Source of the DNA: Endomicrobiaceae bacterium
GTDB lineage: Bacteria > Elusimicrobiota > Endomicrobiia > Endomicrobiales > Endomicrobiaceae
Direction: 5' to 3'
Assembly (NCBI GenBank): GCA_028690485.1
Contig: JAQVBD010000001.1
Coordinates: forward strand, 27,355 to 91,354
Length of the DNA: 64,000 bases
Shown one piece after another: positions 34,932-43,770 of this stretch. A program made the position numbers and the translations under genes. Each line of letters starts with the position of its first letter. Position 1 is the first letter of the stretch. Below the pieces are notes generated by a model. The model saw only the letters and a program-made list of their open reading frames with translations. It was not told the DNA's origin and made no database searches.

Positions 34932-37655
34932 ATGGGAGTTTTATATATAATAGATGCTAGTGCCTATATTCATAGAGCCTACCATGCAATAAGACCGCTT
35001 ACGACATCAACAGGTGTACCTACAAATGCTGTATATGGCTTTATTAAATTAATAAATAAAATAAAAAATGAAAAGAAACCAGATTATATAGCAATATGTT
35101 TTGATCATCCATCAAAGAATTTTAGACACACATTGTTGCCTGAATATAAAGCTAATAGAAAAGAAATAGAAACAGATTTAATTAAGCAGATGCCTATAGC
35201 AAGAGAAGCAGTAGATGCTATGCATTTATGTTTATTAGAAAAAAGTGGTTACGAAGCTGATGATATTATTGGAACTGTTGCAAAAAAAGCAGAGAAAGAA
35301 AATATTAAAGCAGTGATTGTTACTGGTGATAAAGATTTATTTCAGTTAGTTAATGAAAATATCAGTATATGGAATGAATCAAAAAATATTATGTTTGATA
35401 CTGAAAAAGTTTATGAAAAATATGAAATTTATCCTAATCAGATTGTAGATATGTTGGCACTTATGGGGGATGCTTGTGATAATATTACAGGTATTAAAGG
35501 TATTGGTGAAAAAACAGCTGTAAAACTAATACAAACTTATGGAAATGTTGAAAATATTATAGCGAATGCTTCTTCTCTGAAAGGCAAGCTTTCTGAAATT
35601 GTAAAAAATGGTGCAGAAAGTGCAGTATTAAGTAAGCAATTAGTACAGCTGGATTTGAATGTTCCTCTTGGTTGTTCTATAGAAGACATGAAATTTAATG
35701 ATAATCTTTTTTGTAATGCAACAGATTTCTTAAAAAAATATGAATTAAATAGTTTTATATGTAAGACAAGTAATGTTTTTGTTAAACAAGATATTAAGCC
35801 GGATATAGGATTTGTTCAATGTAAAGCTGAAAATACAGAAATTGCGACGATTATTAATAATAATGTAAAAATAATTAATAATATTGCTTCAGCAAAAGAG
35901 CTTCAAAGTAAATTGCTGTTCCGTCAGGAAATAATTATTAATTTGGAAACAACAGGATATGATATTATAAAAGATTTTATTGTCGGTATATCTTTTTGCT
36001 TTGGTGATAATGACAATTATTATTTACCAATAAATCATAATGATTTTACAGTGCAACAAATATCACAAGAAGATTTTGTTACGATTTTTAAATCTATATT
36101 TGAATCAGATAAAATTAAGTTTATTGGTTATGATTTAAAATTTATAAAACATATGTTAAAAAAAATAAATATCAATTTAAGTAATATTTATTTTGATGTT
36201 ATGATGGCTTCTTATTGTATAGATCCTTCAAGCGAACATACAGTACAATATCTTTCAAATAAATTATTGAATTATAATATTGATAATATAGATAATGTTT
36301 TAGGTAAAGGTTCAAAAAAAGTTCAGTTGGATTCCTTAAACTTAGATGTATTGTCTAAATATTCTTGTTCAAAGACTATTGCAATATATAAATTAAAAAA
36401 TATATTACTAAACAAATTTAAAGATAATAATCTCATAGATTTGTTTTTTAATATAGAGATGCCAATAGTATCAATTTTATTTGAAATGGAAACAATTGGC
36501 ATAAGAATAGATGAAAATTTTGTAAAAGAGTTTGATAAAAAAATTACAGAAGAAATATCTGTTTTGGAAAATAAAATTTTTGAGTTAGCACAAGAAAGTT
36601 TTAATATAAATTCGCCTAAACAGTTAGCAGTAATATTGTTTGAAAAATTAAAAATTCCGGCAATTAAAAAAACAAAAACAGGATATTCTACAGATGAATC
36701 TGTCCTTTTAGAATTAACAGAATATGATATTGCAAAAGAAATTTTAAAATATAGAGAATTACAAAAGCTTAAAACTACATATATTGACTCTATGAATAGA
36801 TATGTACAATATGAAGGCAAAAGAATACATACAATTTTCAATCAGGCAGTTACTACAACAGGAAGACTTTCTTCATCTGAACCAAATTTGCAAAATATAC
36901 CAAATAGAACAGATTATGGCAGACAATTACGAAAAGCATTTATAGCTGATGAAGGCAAAGTTTTCATTTCAGCTGATTATTCACAAATAGATTTAAGAGT
37001 TTTAGCACATATTTCCGGTGATAAAATTTTGATAGATGCTTTTAATAGTGGAAAAGATATTCATACAGCAACAGCAATGGAAGTTTTTAATATAACAGAT
37101 AAAGAAGATGTTACTAAAGAAATGAGAATATCTGCTAAATCAATAAATTTTGGAATAGTTTATGGAATATCTCCTTTTGGTTTATCAAAACAGTTATCAA
37201 TAACAGTTGGACAAGCAAAAGAATATATCAATAAATATTTAACAAGATATATTGGTGTGAAAAATTGGACAAATGAAATTATAGAAGAAGCCAAAAGAAA
37301 TGGATATGTTAAAACATTGACAGGTAGAACTAGGTATATACCAGAAGTTAATTCAACTAATAAACAAGTTGTTTCTTTTGGAGAAAGAATGGCATTAAAT
37401 ACACCTATTCAGGGAACATCAGCAGATATAATAAAAATTGCTATGATAAATGTATCAAAATCAATAAAAGAACAAGGTTTAAAATCAAATATATTATTAC
37501 AAGTTCATGATGATTTACTTTTAGAAGTTCCAAAAGAAGAAGAAAATATAGTTATTAAAATGCTACAATATGAAATGGAAAATGCTATGAAATTAAAAGT
37601 ACCTCTTTTAGTTGATATAAAAATAGGTAAAAATTGGGCAGATATGGTAGGGTAG
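34932..37655 (+). CDS. polA: DNA polymerase I
   Basis: Gap-filling polymerase for repair and Okazaki-fragment maturation. 907 residues: N-terminal 5' nuclease ('YIIDASAYIHRAY', 'VTGDKDLFQLV', 'GIKGIGEKTA'), a central 3'-5' exonuclease-like domain, and a family A polymerase ('DYSQIDLRVLAH', 'SAKSINFGIVYG', 'QVHDDLLLEV'). The proofreading acidic residues appear lost: the expected D-x-E reads 'INLETTGYD' (Asn replaces Asp, near residue 335) and the next motif reads 'YDLKFIKHML' without its aspartate (near residue 398). Proofreading is therefore probably absent, as in several other Pol I proteins. coaE follows after one base. Confidence 0.95.
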   Translation: MGVLYIIDASAYIHRAYHAIRPLTTSTGVPTNAVYGFIKLINKIKNEKKPDYIAICFDHPSKNFRHTLLPEYKANRKEIETDLIKQMPIAREAVDAMHLCLLEKSGYEADDIIGTVAKKAEKENIKAVIVTGDKDLFQLVNENISIWNESKNIMFDTEKVYEKYEIYPNQIVDMLALMGDACDNITGIKGIGEKTAVKLIQTYGNVENIIANASSLKGKLSEIVKNGAESAVLSKQLVQLDLNVPLGCSIEDMKFNDNLFCNATDFLKKYELNSFICKTSNVFVKQDIKPDIGFVQCKAENTEIATIINNNVKIINNIASAKELQSKLLFRQEIIINLETTGYDIIKDFIVGISFCFGDNDNYYLPINHNDFTVQQISQEDFVTIFKSIFESDKIKFIGYDLKFIKHMLKKININLSNIYFDVMMASYCIDPSSEHTVQYLSNKLLNYNIDNIDNVLGKGSKKVQLDSLNLDVLSKYSCSKTIAIYKLKNILLNKFKDNNLIDLFFNIEMPIVSILFEMETIGIRIDENFVKEFDKKITEEISVLENKIFELAQESFNINSPKQLAVILFEKLKIPAIKKTKTGYSTDESVLLELTEYDIAKEILKYRELQKLKTTYIDSMNRYVQYEGKRIHTIFNQAVTTTGRLSSSEPNLQNIPNRTDYGRQLRKAFIADEGKVFISADYSQIDLRVLAHISGDKILIDAFNSGKDIHTATAMEVFNITDKEDVTKEMRISAKSINFGIVYGISPFGLSKQLSITVGQAKEYINKYLTRYIGVKNWTNEIIEEAKRNGYVKTLTGRTRYIPEVNSTNKQVVSFGERMALNTPIQGTSADIIKIAMINVSKSIKEQGLKSNILLQVHDDLLLEVPKEEENIVIKMLQYEMENAMKLKVPLLVDIKIGKNWADMVG

Positions 37656-37656
37656 A

Positions 37657-38244
37657 ATGATAATAGGTCTTACGGGCAGTATTGGGACAGGTAAGAGTCA
37701 GTCATCTAAAATTTTCAAAGAGCTTGGATGTTATATTATTGATGCTGATAAAATATCCAGTCTTTTAACAACTAAGGGAAGTAAAAGTCTTAAAGATGTA
37801 GTTGAGAATTTTGGAACAGATATATTAACATCACAAGGTTATTTAAATAGAAAAAAATTAGCACAAATTATTTTTAATGATAAACAAGCAAAAAGAGATT
37901 TGGAAAGAATTCTTCATCCGCATATAATCAAAAAAATAAATGAAATAATTGCAAAAAAATATAAGTCAGTTGATATTGTTGTAGATGCACCGTTATTATT
38001 TGAAGTTGGATTAGACAGAATTTGTGATAAAATTATTGTTATATATGCAAAATATCATTTGCAATTAAAGAGGCTTAGTAAAAGAGATAAAATATCAAAA
38101 AATGAAGCTATAAATAGAATAGCTTTGCAGATGCCAATTGAAGATAAGATGCAAATGGCGGATATTACTATAGATAATTCTTCTACACTTTCAGAATTAA
38201 AAAAGAATATAAAATTTGTATATATGCAATTAAGGCAGAGATAA
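37657..38244 (+). CDS. coaE: Dephospho-CoA kinase
   Basis: Last step of CoA synthesis. 195 residues with P-loop 'GLTGSIGTGKS', 'IDADKI' and 'DAPLLFEVGLD', standard for CoaE. Starts one base after polA without its own promoter; the polA-coaE pairing is common. Confidence 0.94.
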   Translation: MIIGLTGSIGTGKSQSSKIFKELGCYIIDADKISSLLTTKGSKSLKDVVENFGTDILTSQGYLNRKKLAQIIFNDKQAKRDLERILHPHIIKKINEIIAKKYKSVDIVVDAPLLFEVGLDRICDKIIVIYAKYHLQLKRLSKRDKISKNEAINRIALQMPIEDKMQMADITIDNSSTLSELKKNIKFVYMQLRQR

Positions 38245-38267
38245 AGTGATTTTTAATATTTTATTTA

Positions 38268-38296
38268 TTGTCAAACAGAATGAAATATTATAAAAT
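38268..38296 (+). promoter_or_regulatory. Promoter of pgsA-der-plsY-gpsA
   Basis: TTGTCA (38268-38273), 17-base spacer, TAAAAT (38291-38296), 32 bases before pgsA in an 84-base gap. Confidence 0.55.
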
Positions 38297-38328
38297 TAAA
38301 TTTCGAAAAAGTTTTACTGGTACTCGAT

Positions 38329-38847
38329 ATGACGATTGCAAATAAGATAACAATAGCTAGGATTATGTTGATCCCTGTTTTTATAGTTACATATTTGCAA
38401 GGGTTTTATTTGGTTGCTCTTTCGATTTTTACATTTACTATATTAACTGATGCTGTAGATGGTTTTGTTGCTAGAAAATATAAACAAATTTCCAAGCTTG
38501 GAAGTTTATTAGATCCAATAGCAGACAAAGCTTTAATGCTTTCTTCATTTTTAGTTGCTATTCATTTAGATTTAGTGCCTCTTTGGATTTTTGTTGTAGT
38601 TGTAAGTAGAGATGTCATAATTTTAGTTGGATGGGTAATTACTTATTTTGTATCTGGAAATTCTGAAGTGAAAACTAGATTTTTAGGTAAAATTACTACT
38701 ATTGTTCAAATGGTTACTATGTGGACAATAGTTGCTCGAATACCAACTAATATAACAAATATTTTACTAATTCTTACTGTTTTTGTAACTGCAGTATCTG
38801 GTATTGATTATGTAATACATGGGAGTAAAAAATTAAATAATGTATAA
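38329..38847 (+). CDS. pgsA: CDP-diacylglycerol-glycerol-3-phosphate 3-phosphatidyltransferase
   Basis: Membrane enzyme forming phosphatidylglycerol phosphate. 172 residues, four or more helices. The CDP-alcohol phosphotransferase signature D-G-(x)2-A-R-(x)8-G-(x)3-D-(x)3-D is visible as 'DAVDGFVARKYKQISKLG' followed by 'SLLDPIADK'. No good ribosome binding site is seen before the ATG. Clusters with plsY and gpsA, so this is a phospholipid operon. Confidence 0.93.
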   Translation: MTIANKITIARIMLIPVFIVTYLQGFYLVALSIFTFTILTDAVDGFVARKYKQISKLGSLLDPIADKALMLSSFLVAIHLDLVPLWIFVVVVSRDVIILVGWVITYFVSGNSEVKTRFLGKITTIVQMVTMWTIVARIPTNITNILLILTVFVTAVSGIDYVIHGSKKLNNV

Positions 38848-40171
38848 GAAAATTGCGATTGTTGGAAGACCAAATGTAGGTAAGTCAACTCTGTTTAACA
38901 GGTTTATAGGAAGAAAAAAAGCTATTATCCATGATACACCTGGAACAACAAGAGATAGAAATGATTTTGCTATAAAATGGAAAGATAAACATTTTATAGT
39001 AACTGATACAGCTGGTTGGAGCAGTAATGTTTCAGAGTTTTCAAAAGCTATGAGTCAACAGCTTGATATGGCAATACAGAGTTCTGATATTATACTTTTT
39101 ATAGTTGATGGGAAAGAAGGAATACATCCTTTTGACCCTATAATTGCAAAATCTGTAAGAGCAAGCAAAAAACCGGTTATTTTAGTCATTAATAAAATAG
39201 ATACTTTTGCAGAAGAAGTAAAAGTTTATGAATTTTATAAATTAGGATTTGATTTAATAATTCCGGTTTCTTCTATACATGGTAGAAATATGGTTGAACT
39301 TTTAGAATCTATTTGTGGTCTTATAGGAGACGATGATACTAAAGAATCAGAAGAAGAAGTTTTAAAAATTATTTTTGTTGGAAAACCAAATGTAGGTAAA
39401 TCATCTATTGTAAATTCAATTGTTCAAGAAGAAAGGTGTATTGTTCATAATACTCCGGGGACAACAAGAGATTCATTGTCAGTTCATGCAACACATAATG
39501 ATATAGATTATTTACTTATAGATACTGCAGGTTTGCATAGAGGAAATAAAACAAAAGATGATATGGAATATTTATCAACTCTTAGTACAAATTATGCATT
39601 AGATGAAGCCGATATTGCAGTTTTGGTGGCAGATGCTTCACAAGGGATAGGAGAAACAGAAGCTAAAATTGCAGGAATGATAATAGAAAAGAAAAAGCCA
39701 TGTATTATAGCAGTAAACAAATGGGATTTAATAGAAGATAAAGAAGAAAAAATTAAATTATTTCAAAGCCAGCTAGAAGAAACATTAAAATTTTTGGATT
39801 GGGCAGATATCATTTTTATATCAGCTAAGACAAAACAAAGAATAGATAGAATTTTTAGAGTAGCTCCTCTTATTTATCAAGAATATTCAAAGTTGGTAAC
39901 ACAAGAAGAATTAAATGATGTTATAAGATCTGCAGTTGGTAGAACACCTTATTCAAGAAAGGGTAAAAAGTTAAAAATTAAAGAAGCTGAACAATTAATT
40001 TCCAAACCGCCAACATTTAGATTCTCAGTAAATGATTTAGAATTATTACATTTTTCTTATAGAAGATATCTGGAAAATTGTTTAAGAGAAAGATTTTCTT
40101 TTCAAGGAACGCCAATAATATTGAAGTTTAGACAAATTACAAGAAGTAAATCAAAGGATATCGGAATTTAA
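38840..40171 (+). CDS. der: GTPase Der (EngA), ribosome assembly
   Basis: Essential double-GTPase needed for 50S maturation. 443 residues: first G domain 'GRPNVGKSTLF' with 'DTAGW' and 'NKID', second G domain 'GKPNVGKSSIV' with 'DTAGLH' and 'NKWD', and a C-terminal KH-like domain ending 'PIILKFRQ'. Overlaps pgsA by 8 bases. der-plsY-gpsA order is conserved widely. Confidence 0.97.
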   Translation: MYKKIAIVGRPNVGKSTLFNRFIGRKKAIIHDTPGTTRDRNDFAIKWKDKHFIVTDTAGWSSNVSEFSKAMSQQLDMAIQSSDIILFIVDGKEGIHPFDPIIAKSVRASKKPVILVINKIDTFAEEVKVYEFYKLGFDLIIPVSSIHGRNMVELLESICGLIGDDDTKESEEEVLKIIFVGKPNVGKSSIVNSIVQEERCIVHNTPGTTRDSLSVHATHNDIDYLLIDTAGLHRGNKTKDDMEYLSTLSTNYALDEADIAVLVADASQGIGETEAKIAGMIIEKKKPCIIAVNKWDLIEDKEEKIKLFQSQLEETLKFLDWADIIFISAKTKQRIDRIFRVAPLIYQEYSKLVTQEELNDVIRSAVGRTPYSRKGKKLKIKEAEQLISKPPTFRFSVNDLELLHFSYRRYLENCLRERFSFQGTPIILKFRQITRSKSKDIGI

Positions 40172-40172
40172 A

Positions 40173-40769
40173 ATGGATATGGTTGTTTATTTAATTTTAT
40201 CTTATCTTTCTGGTGCAATTCCTTTTGCTTATGTTATTTCTAAAATATTTAAAAAAATTGATATTAGAAAATGTGGGTCTGGTAATCCTGGTGCAACAAA
40301 TGTATTCAGAGTTGTTAGTAAACCACTTGGTGTTTTAACATTTTTTTTAGATGCCATGAAGGGTTTCATACCTGTATATTTTGCATCTATGATTAATCCG
40401 TCTATATATTTTGTTTTGACTGTTGCATTTGTTACATTATTGGGACATGTTTTTACGATATTTTTAAAATTTAAAGGTGGAAAAGGCGTTGCAACCGGAT
40501 GTGGAATATTTGTTGCTTTTGCACCAATAGTGACTTTAATATGTTTTATGGTTTTTGCTTTAGTTTTATTTTTATCAAAATATGTCGCACTTTCATCAAT
40601 TACTGCAGCGATTTCACTACCTATATGCTTGGCATTTTTTCATTATCCAAACATAATAATTTTATTTGCATGTTTAGTTGCGGTATTGGTAATAGTAAGA
40701 CATATTGGTAATATAAGAAGAATAATAAAAGGAACAGAAAGCAAAGTTTCTGATAAAAAGAATATTTAA
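40173..40769 (+). CDS. plsY: Acyl-phosphate:glycerol-3-phosphate acyltransferase
   Basis: Membrane acyltransferase that starts phospholipid synthesis using acyl-phosphate. 198 residues, five helices. Conserved cytoplasmic motifs: 'SGNPGATNVFR', 'KGGKGVATG' and 'HIGNIRRI'. Starts one base after der; gpsA, which supplies its substrate, follows. Confidence 0.95.
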   Translation: MDMVVYLILSYLSGAIPFAYVISKIFKKIDIRKCGSGNPGATNVFRVVSKPLGVLTFFLDAMKGFIPVYFASMINPSIYFVLTVAFVTLLGHVFTIFLKFKGGKGVATGCGIFVAFAPIVTLICFMVFALVLFLSKYVALSSITAAISLPICLAFFHYPNIIILFACLVAVLVIVRHIGNIRRIIKGTESKVSDKKNI

Positions 40770-40779
40770 AGAGGCAAAT

Positions 40780-41772
40780 ATGAAAATAACAGTTTTAGGA
40801 GCAGGATCATGGGGGACAACTTTAGCCTGTTTGTTATATAGTAATGGGCATGATGTTTCTTTATGGGAATTTAGCAAGGAAGTTGCAGACAAATTAGATA
40901 AAGATAGAAAAATTCCATTTATTGGCGGAGAAAATATATCAAATAATATAAAAATTTCGAGTGATTTGAAAATGATAGAAGAAACAGATTCTATATTATT
41001 TGTTGTCCCATCTCATTTTTTGAGGTCAACAGTTTTGTCAATTCAAAAACTGGGCATTGATATTTCAGATAAGTTGATTATGAGTGCTACAAAAGGAATC
41101 GAAAATGAAACTTTACTGAGAGTTTCAGAAATTATAGAAGAAATTTTTCCTAAAACAAAAGATAAAATAGTTGCATTGTCAGGTCCAAGCCATGCAGAAG
41201 AGGTATCAAAAAAAATACCTACTGCAGTTATATCAGCTTCAAAAAATGAAGAAAATGCAATCAAGTGTAGAGATTTATTTATGAATGATTATTTTAGGGT
41301 TTATACTCAAAATGATATTGTTGGCGTTGAGCTTGGGGCATCTTTAAAAAATGTTTTTGCTGTAGCAGGTGGAATAGTTGATGGTTTATCTTTTGGAGAC
41401 AATACAAAAGCAGCAATAGTTTCAAGAGGATTAAAAGAACTTGTAAGGTTAGGAGTTTCTTTAGGCGGGAAAGAACAGACTTTTTACGGACTTTCTGGTG
41501 TAGGAGATTTAATGGTTACTTGTTTTTCTAAACATTCTAGAAATAGAAATTTAGGTGAAATGATAGCTCATGGGAAAAATTTACATCAGGCAGAAAAAGA
41601 TTTAAAAATGGTTGCCGAAGGTGTGAAAACATCAATTAGTGCTTATGAACTTGGAAAAAAATTAAATATTGAATTACCAATAATAAATGAAGTTTATGAT
41701 GTTTTATTTAAAAATAAAAATCCTAAACAAGCAGTATATGATTTAATGACCAGAACTCCAAAATCTGAGTAG
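40780..41772 (+). CDS. gpsA: Glycerol-3-phosphate dehydrogenase [NAD(P)+]
   Basis: Reduces dihydroxyacetone phosphate to glycerol 3-phosphate for lipid synthesis. 330 residues: Rossmann loop 'GAGSWGTTLACLL', 'SATKGIE', 'LSGPSHAEEV', the catalytic-lysine region 'GASLKNVFAVAGG', and 'TKAAIVSRGL', 'GLSGVGDLMVTC'. Product is used directly by PlsY in the same operon. Confidence 0.96.
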   Translation: MKITVLGAGSWGTTLACLLYSNGHDVSLWEFSKEVADKLDKDRKIPFIGGENISNNIKISSDLKMIEETDSILFVVPSHFLRSTVLSIQKLGIDISDKLIMSATKGIENETLLRVSEIIEEIFPKTKDKIVALSGPSHAEEVSKKIPTAVISASKNEENAIKCRDLFMNDYFRVYTQNDIVGVELGASLKNVFAVAGGIVDGLSFGDNTKAAIVSRGLKELVRLGVSLGGKEQTFYGLSGVGDLMVTCFSKHSRNRNLGEMIAHGKNLHQAEKDLKMVAEGVKTSISAYELGKKLNIELPIINEVYDVLFKNKNPKQAVYDLMTRTPKSE

Positions 41773-41787
41773 TAAGAGGGTGTATGT

Positions 41788-42048
41788 ATGACAAAAAATG
41801 ATTTAGTAGAGAAAATTTCAAATGTTTTACCGTCAAAAAAAGAAGCAAATATAGTTGTAAATGCACTATTTGACGAAATTGTATCATCAATAAAAAATGG
41901 GGAAAAGGTTGTTATTACAGGATTTGGAAGTTTTAATTTAATCACTACAGAAACTAAAAAAGGTAGAAATCCAAAGACAGGAGAATCGCTGATGATTCCT
42001 CCTATGAAAAAAATAAGATTTAAACAATCAAAAGATATGTTTAGATAA
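41788..42048 (+). CDS. HU/IHF-family DNA-binding protein
   Basis: 86-residue histone-like protein that bends DNA. 'TKNDLVEKI' helix start, 'ITGFGSFNL' and the DNA-arm motif 'KGRNPKTGES' are diagnostic, though the C-terminus is short. It is placed before a MerR-family gene, an order also seen for IHF-alpha genes in other bacteria. RBS AGAGGGTG. Confidence 0.93.
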   Translation: MTKNDLVEKISNVLPSKKEANIVVNALFDEIVSSIKNGEKVVITGFGSFNLITTETKKGRNPKTGESLMIPPMKKIRFKQSKDMFR

Positions 42049-42183
42049 CAATAAGTTTGTTTGATTTATTAGAATTTATTCGCTGAAATCGTAAAGAAAT
42101 AAGATTATTTAAATAAAAAAAATTTAGAGTTTTCTAAAATGTTTGTAAAAAAATTAGAAATTTATTTTTAAGTAGGTATTGGT

Positions 42184-42528
42184 ATGTTAAACATTGAAAA
42201 AAAATATTTAACAATTGGTGAAATTTCAAAAATTACACAGATTCCTACATATACGTTAAGATATTGGGAAAGAGAATTTAAACTTCTTAAACCTGAAAGA
42301 CATTCTGGTTTAAGAAAATATTCTTCTTCCGATGTCGAATTAATAAATAAGATTAAAGAATTACTATATAAACAAAAATTTACAATTGCAGGTGTTAAGA
42401 AGTATTTAAATGGAGATAAGAGGAAAAAGGTTAATTCTCAAGAAGAATCATCTGAAGTATGTAATTCAGAAAAATTATCAGAAGTAAAAGAAGAACTTCT
42501 GTCCCTTTTGGAATTTTTAAAAAAGTAG
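42184..42528 (+). CDS. MerR-family transcriptional regulator
   Basis: 114 residues. N-terminal winged helix-turn-helix: 'YLTIGEISKITQIPTYTLRYWEREF', then 'RHSGLRKYSSSDVELI', which are MerR helix 1-2 and wing positions (cited motifs: TIGEISK, TLRYWEREF, RKYSSSDVE). The C-terminal third is a short charged tail without a cysteine-rich effector domain, as in the small MerR proteins that follow ihfA. Target unknown. The 135-base gap before it holds only a small hairpin (42123-42138) without a T run. Confidence 0.85.
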   Translation: MLNIEKKYLTIGEISKITQIPTYTLRYWEREFKLLKPERHSGLRKYSSSDVELINKIKELLYKQKFTIAGVKKYLNGDKRKKVNSQEESSEVCNSEKLSEVKEELLSLLEFLKK

Positions 42529-42600
42529 TTGTATTTTTGAAAATTGAAAAATTCATTTTATGCTTTTCTATTTTAATTATAAAATTTATTTGAAAATAAT

Positions 42601-43770
42601 ATGAAATATTTGGTATTGACTATATTCTTTTTTGTATTACAAGTTCAGCCTCTTTATGCAGTTTATGCAATATATGCAGACCAAAGCATTTATTTAAACT
42701 CAAATTTATCTGAATTTTCGCAAAAATCACAATGGATTAATTTAGATTCATCAATAGATTATGTAAGTCCGCAAGTTATGCAATATAGTGGTTCTCTTCC
42801 AGAAGATTTAATAACATTAGAGTCAAATTATTTCAGTGAATTTGATTATATACCAAATACAGAAAATCAGCTAATTCCTTCAGAAGATATAAAAGATTTA
42901 ATATTTATAAAGAGTGAAAATGATGTAAAAATACAGGTATCATATAGAGATATATATAATAATGATATTTCTAATAATTACCCAAAGATGTATTATAGAA
43001 AGAATTCTTCTTCAGATCCTTGGACAGAAGTATCATTTAATAATATAAATACTAAAACTTTTGATACAACTATAACATTAGATTATGGTATATATGAATA
43101 TTTTGTTATTGCAGATAATGAATGTTACCCTGATATATATACTTCTTCAATAAAAACTTTTGTAGTTACAGAAAGGCCGCATTCTTTTATTAATTTGAAT
43201 ACAAATTTGCAAGGTGATAAAGCTAACCAAAATGTAAATATAGAATTTAATTGGATTGCAACAAAAGGTGTTGATGGAGACATATTAAAATATATTTTTT
43301 ATATAGGGACAACTAATGATTCAATGTATTCATATAATTTATCGACAGAAAACAGGTATACATCTAGTTCATTATTGCCAAGAACAAGATATTATTGGAA
43401 AGTTGAAGTTGAAAATCAATATGGTGCAAAATTATTAAATCCAGAAGTATTTACATTTGTAACTCTCGGTGAAATCGCAAGAGTATATAATGCTCCTAAT
43501 CCTTTCAATCCCCAGAATGGCGAAAAAACAAGAATTTTCTTTGAAATGCCGGAAGATGGTTCTGTTCAGATGGATATATATTCTGAATATGGAGACAAAA
43601 TTTATCATTTGTCATTGGATAATTTATCAAAAGGAAGTAATGAAATATTATATGATGGAAAAGATGATTATGGCAATACATTATACAATGGAACATATTT
43701 ATGTATTATAAAAAAGAAATTTTCTGGACAAACAAGAACTGAAAGATGCAGATTGTTAATTATAAAATAA
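42601..43770 (+). CDS. Secreted protein with FnIII-like and FlgD-like C-terminal domains
   Basis: 389 residues. A signal peptide ends near 'LYAVYA'. The middle is a polar beta-rich region; residues about 195-290 resemble a fibronectin-III domain ('RTRYYWKVEVEN'). The last about 95 residues match the FlgD Ig-like C-terminal type: 'NAPNPFNPQNG', 'IYSEYGDKIYHL', 'DGKDDYGNTLYNGTYLCII'. In several phyla such domains end proteins that are exported to the surface. It overlaps the next, PorV-like gene by 25 bases. Confidence 0.7.
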   Translation: MKYLVLTIFFFVLQVQPLYAVYAIYADQSIYLNSNLSEFSQKSQWINLDSSIDYVSPQVMQYSGSLPEDLITLESNYFSEFDYIPNTENQLIPSEDIKDLIFIKSENDVKIQVSYRDIYNNDISNNYPKMYYRKNSSSDPWTEVSFNNINTKTFDTTITLDYGIYEYFVIADNECYPDIYTSSIKTFVVTERPHSFINLNTNLQGDKANQNVNIEFNWIATKGVDGDILKYIFYIGTTNDSMYSYNLSTENRYTSSSLLPRTRYYWKVEVENQYGAKLLNPEVFTFVTLGEIARVYNAPNPFNPQNGEKTRIFFEMPEDGSVQMDIYSEYGDKIYHLSLDNLSKGSNEILYDGKDDYGNTLYNGTYLCIIKKKFSGQTRTERCRLLIIK

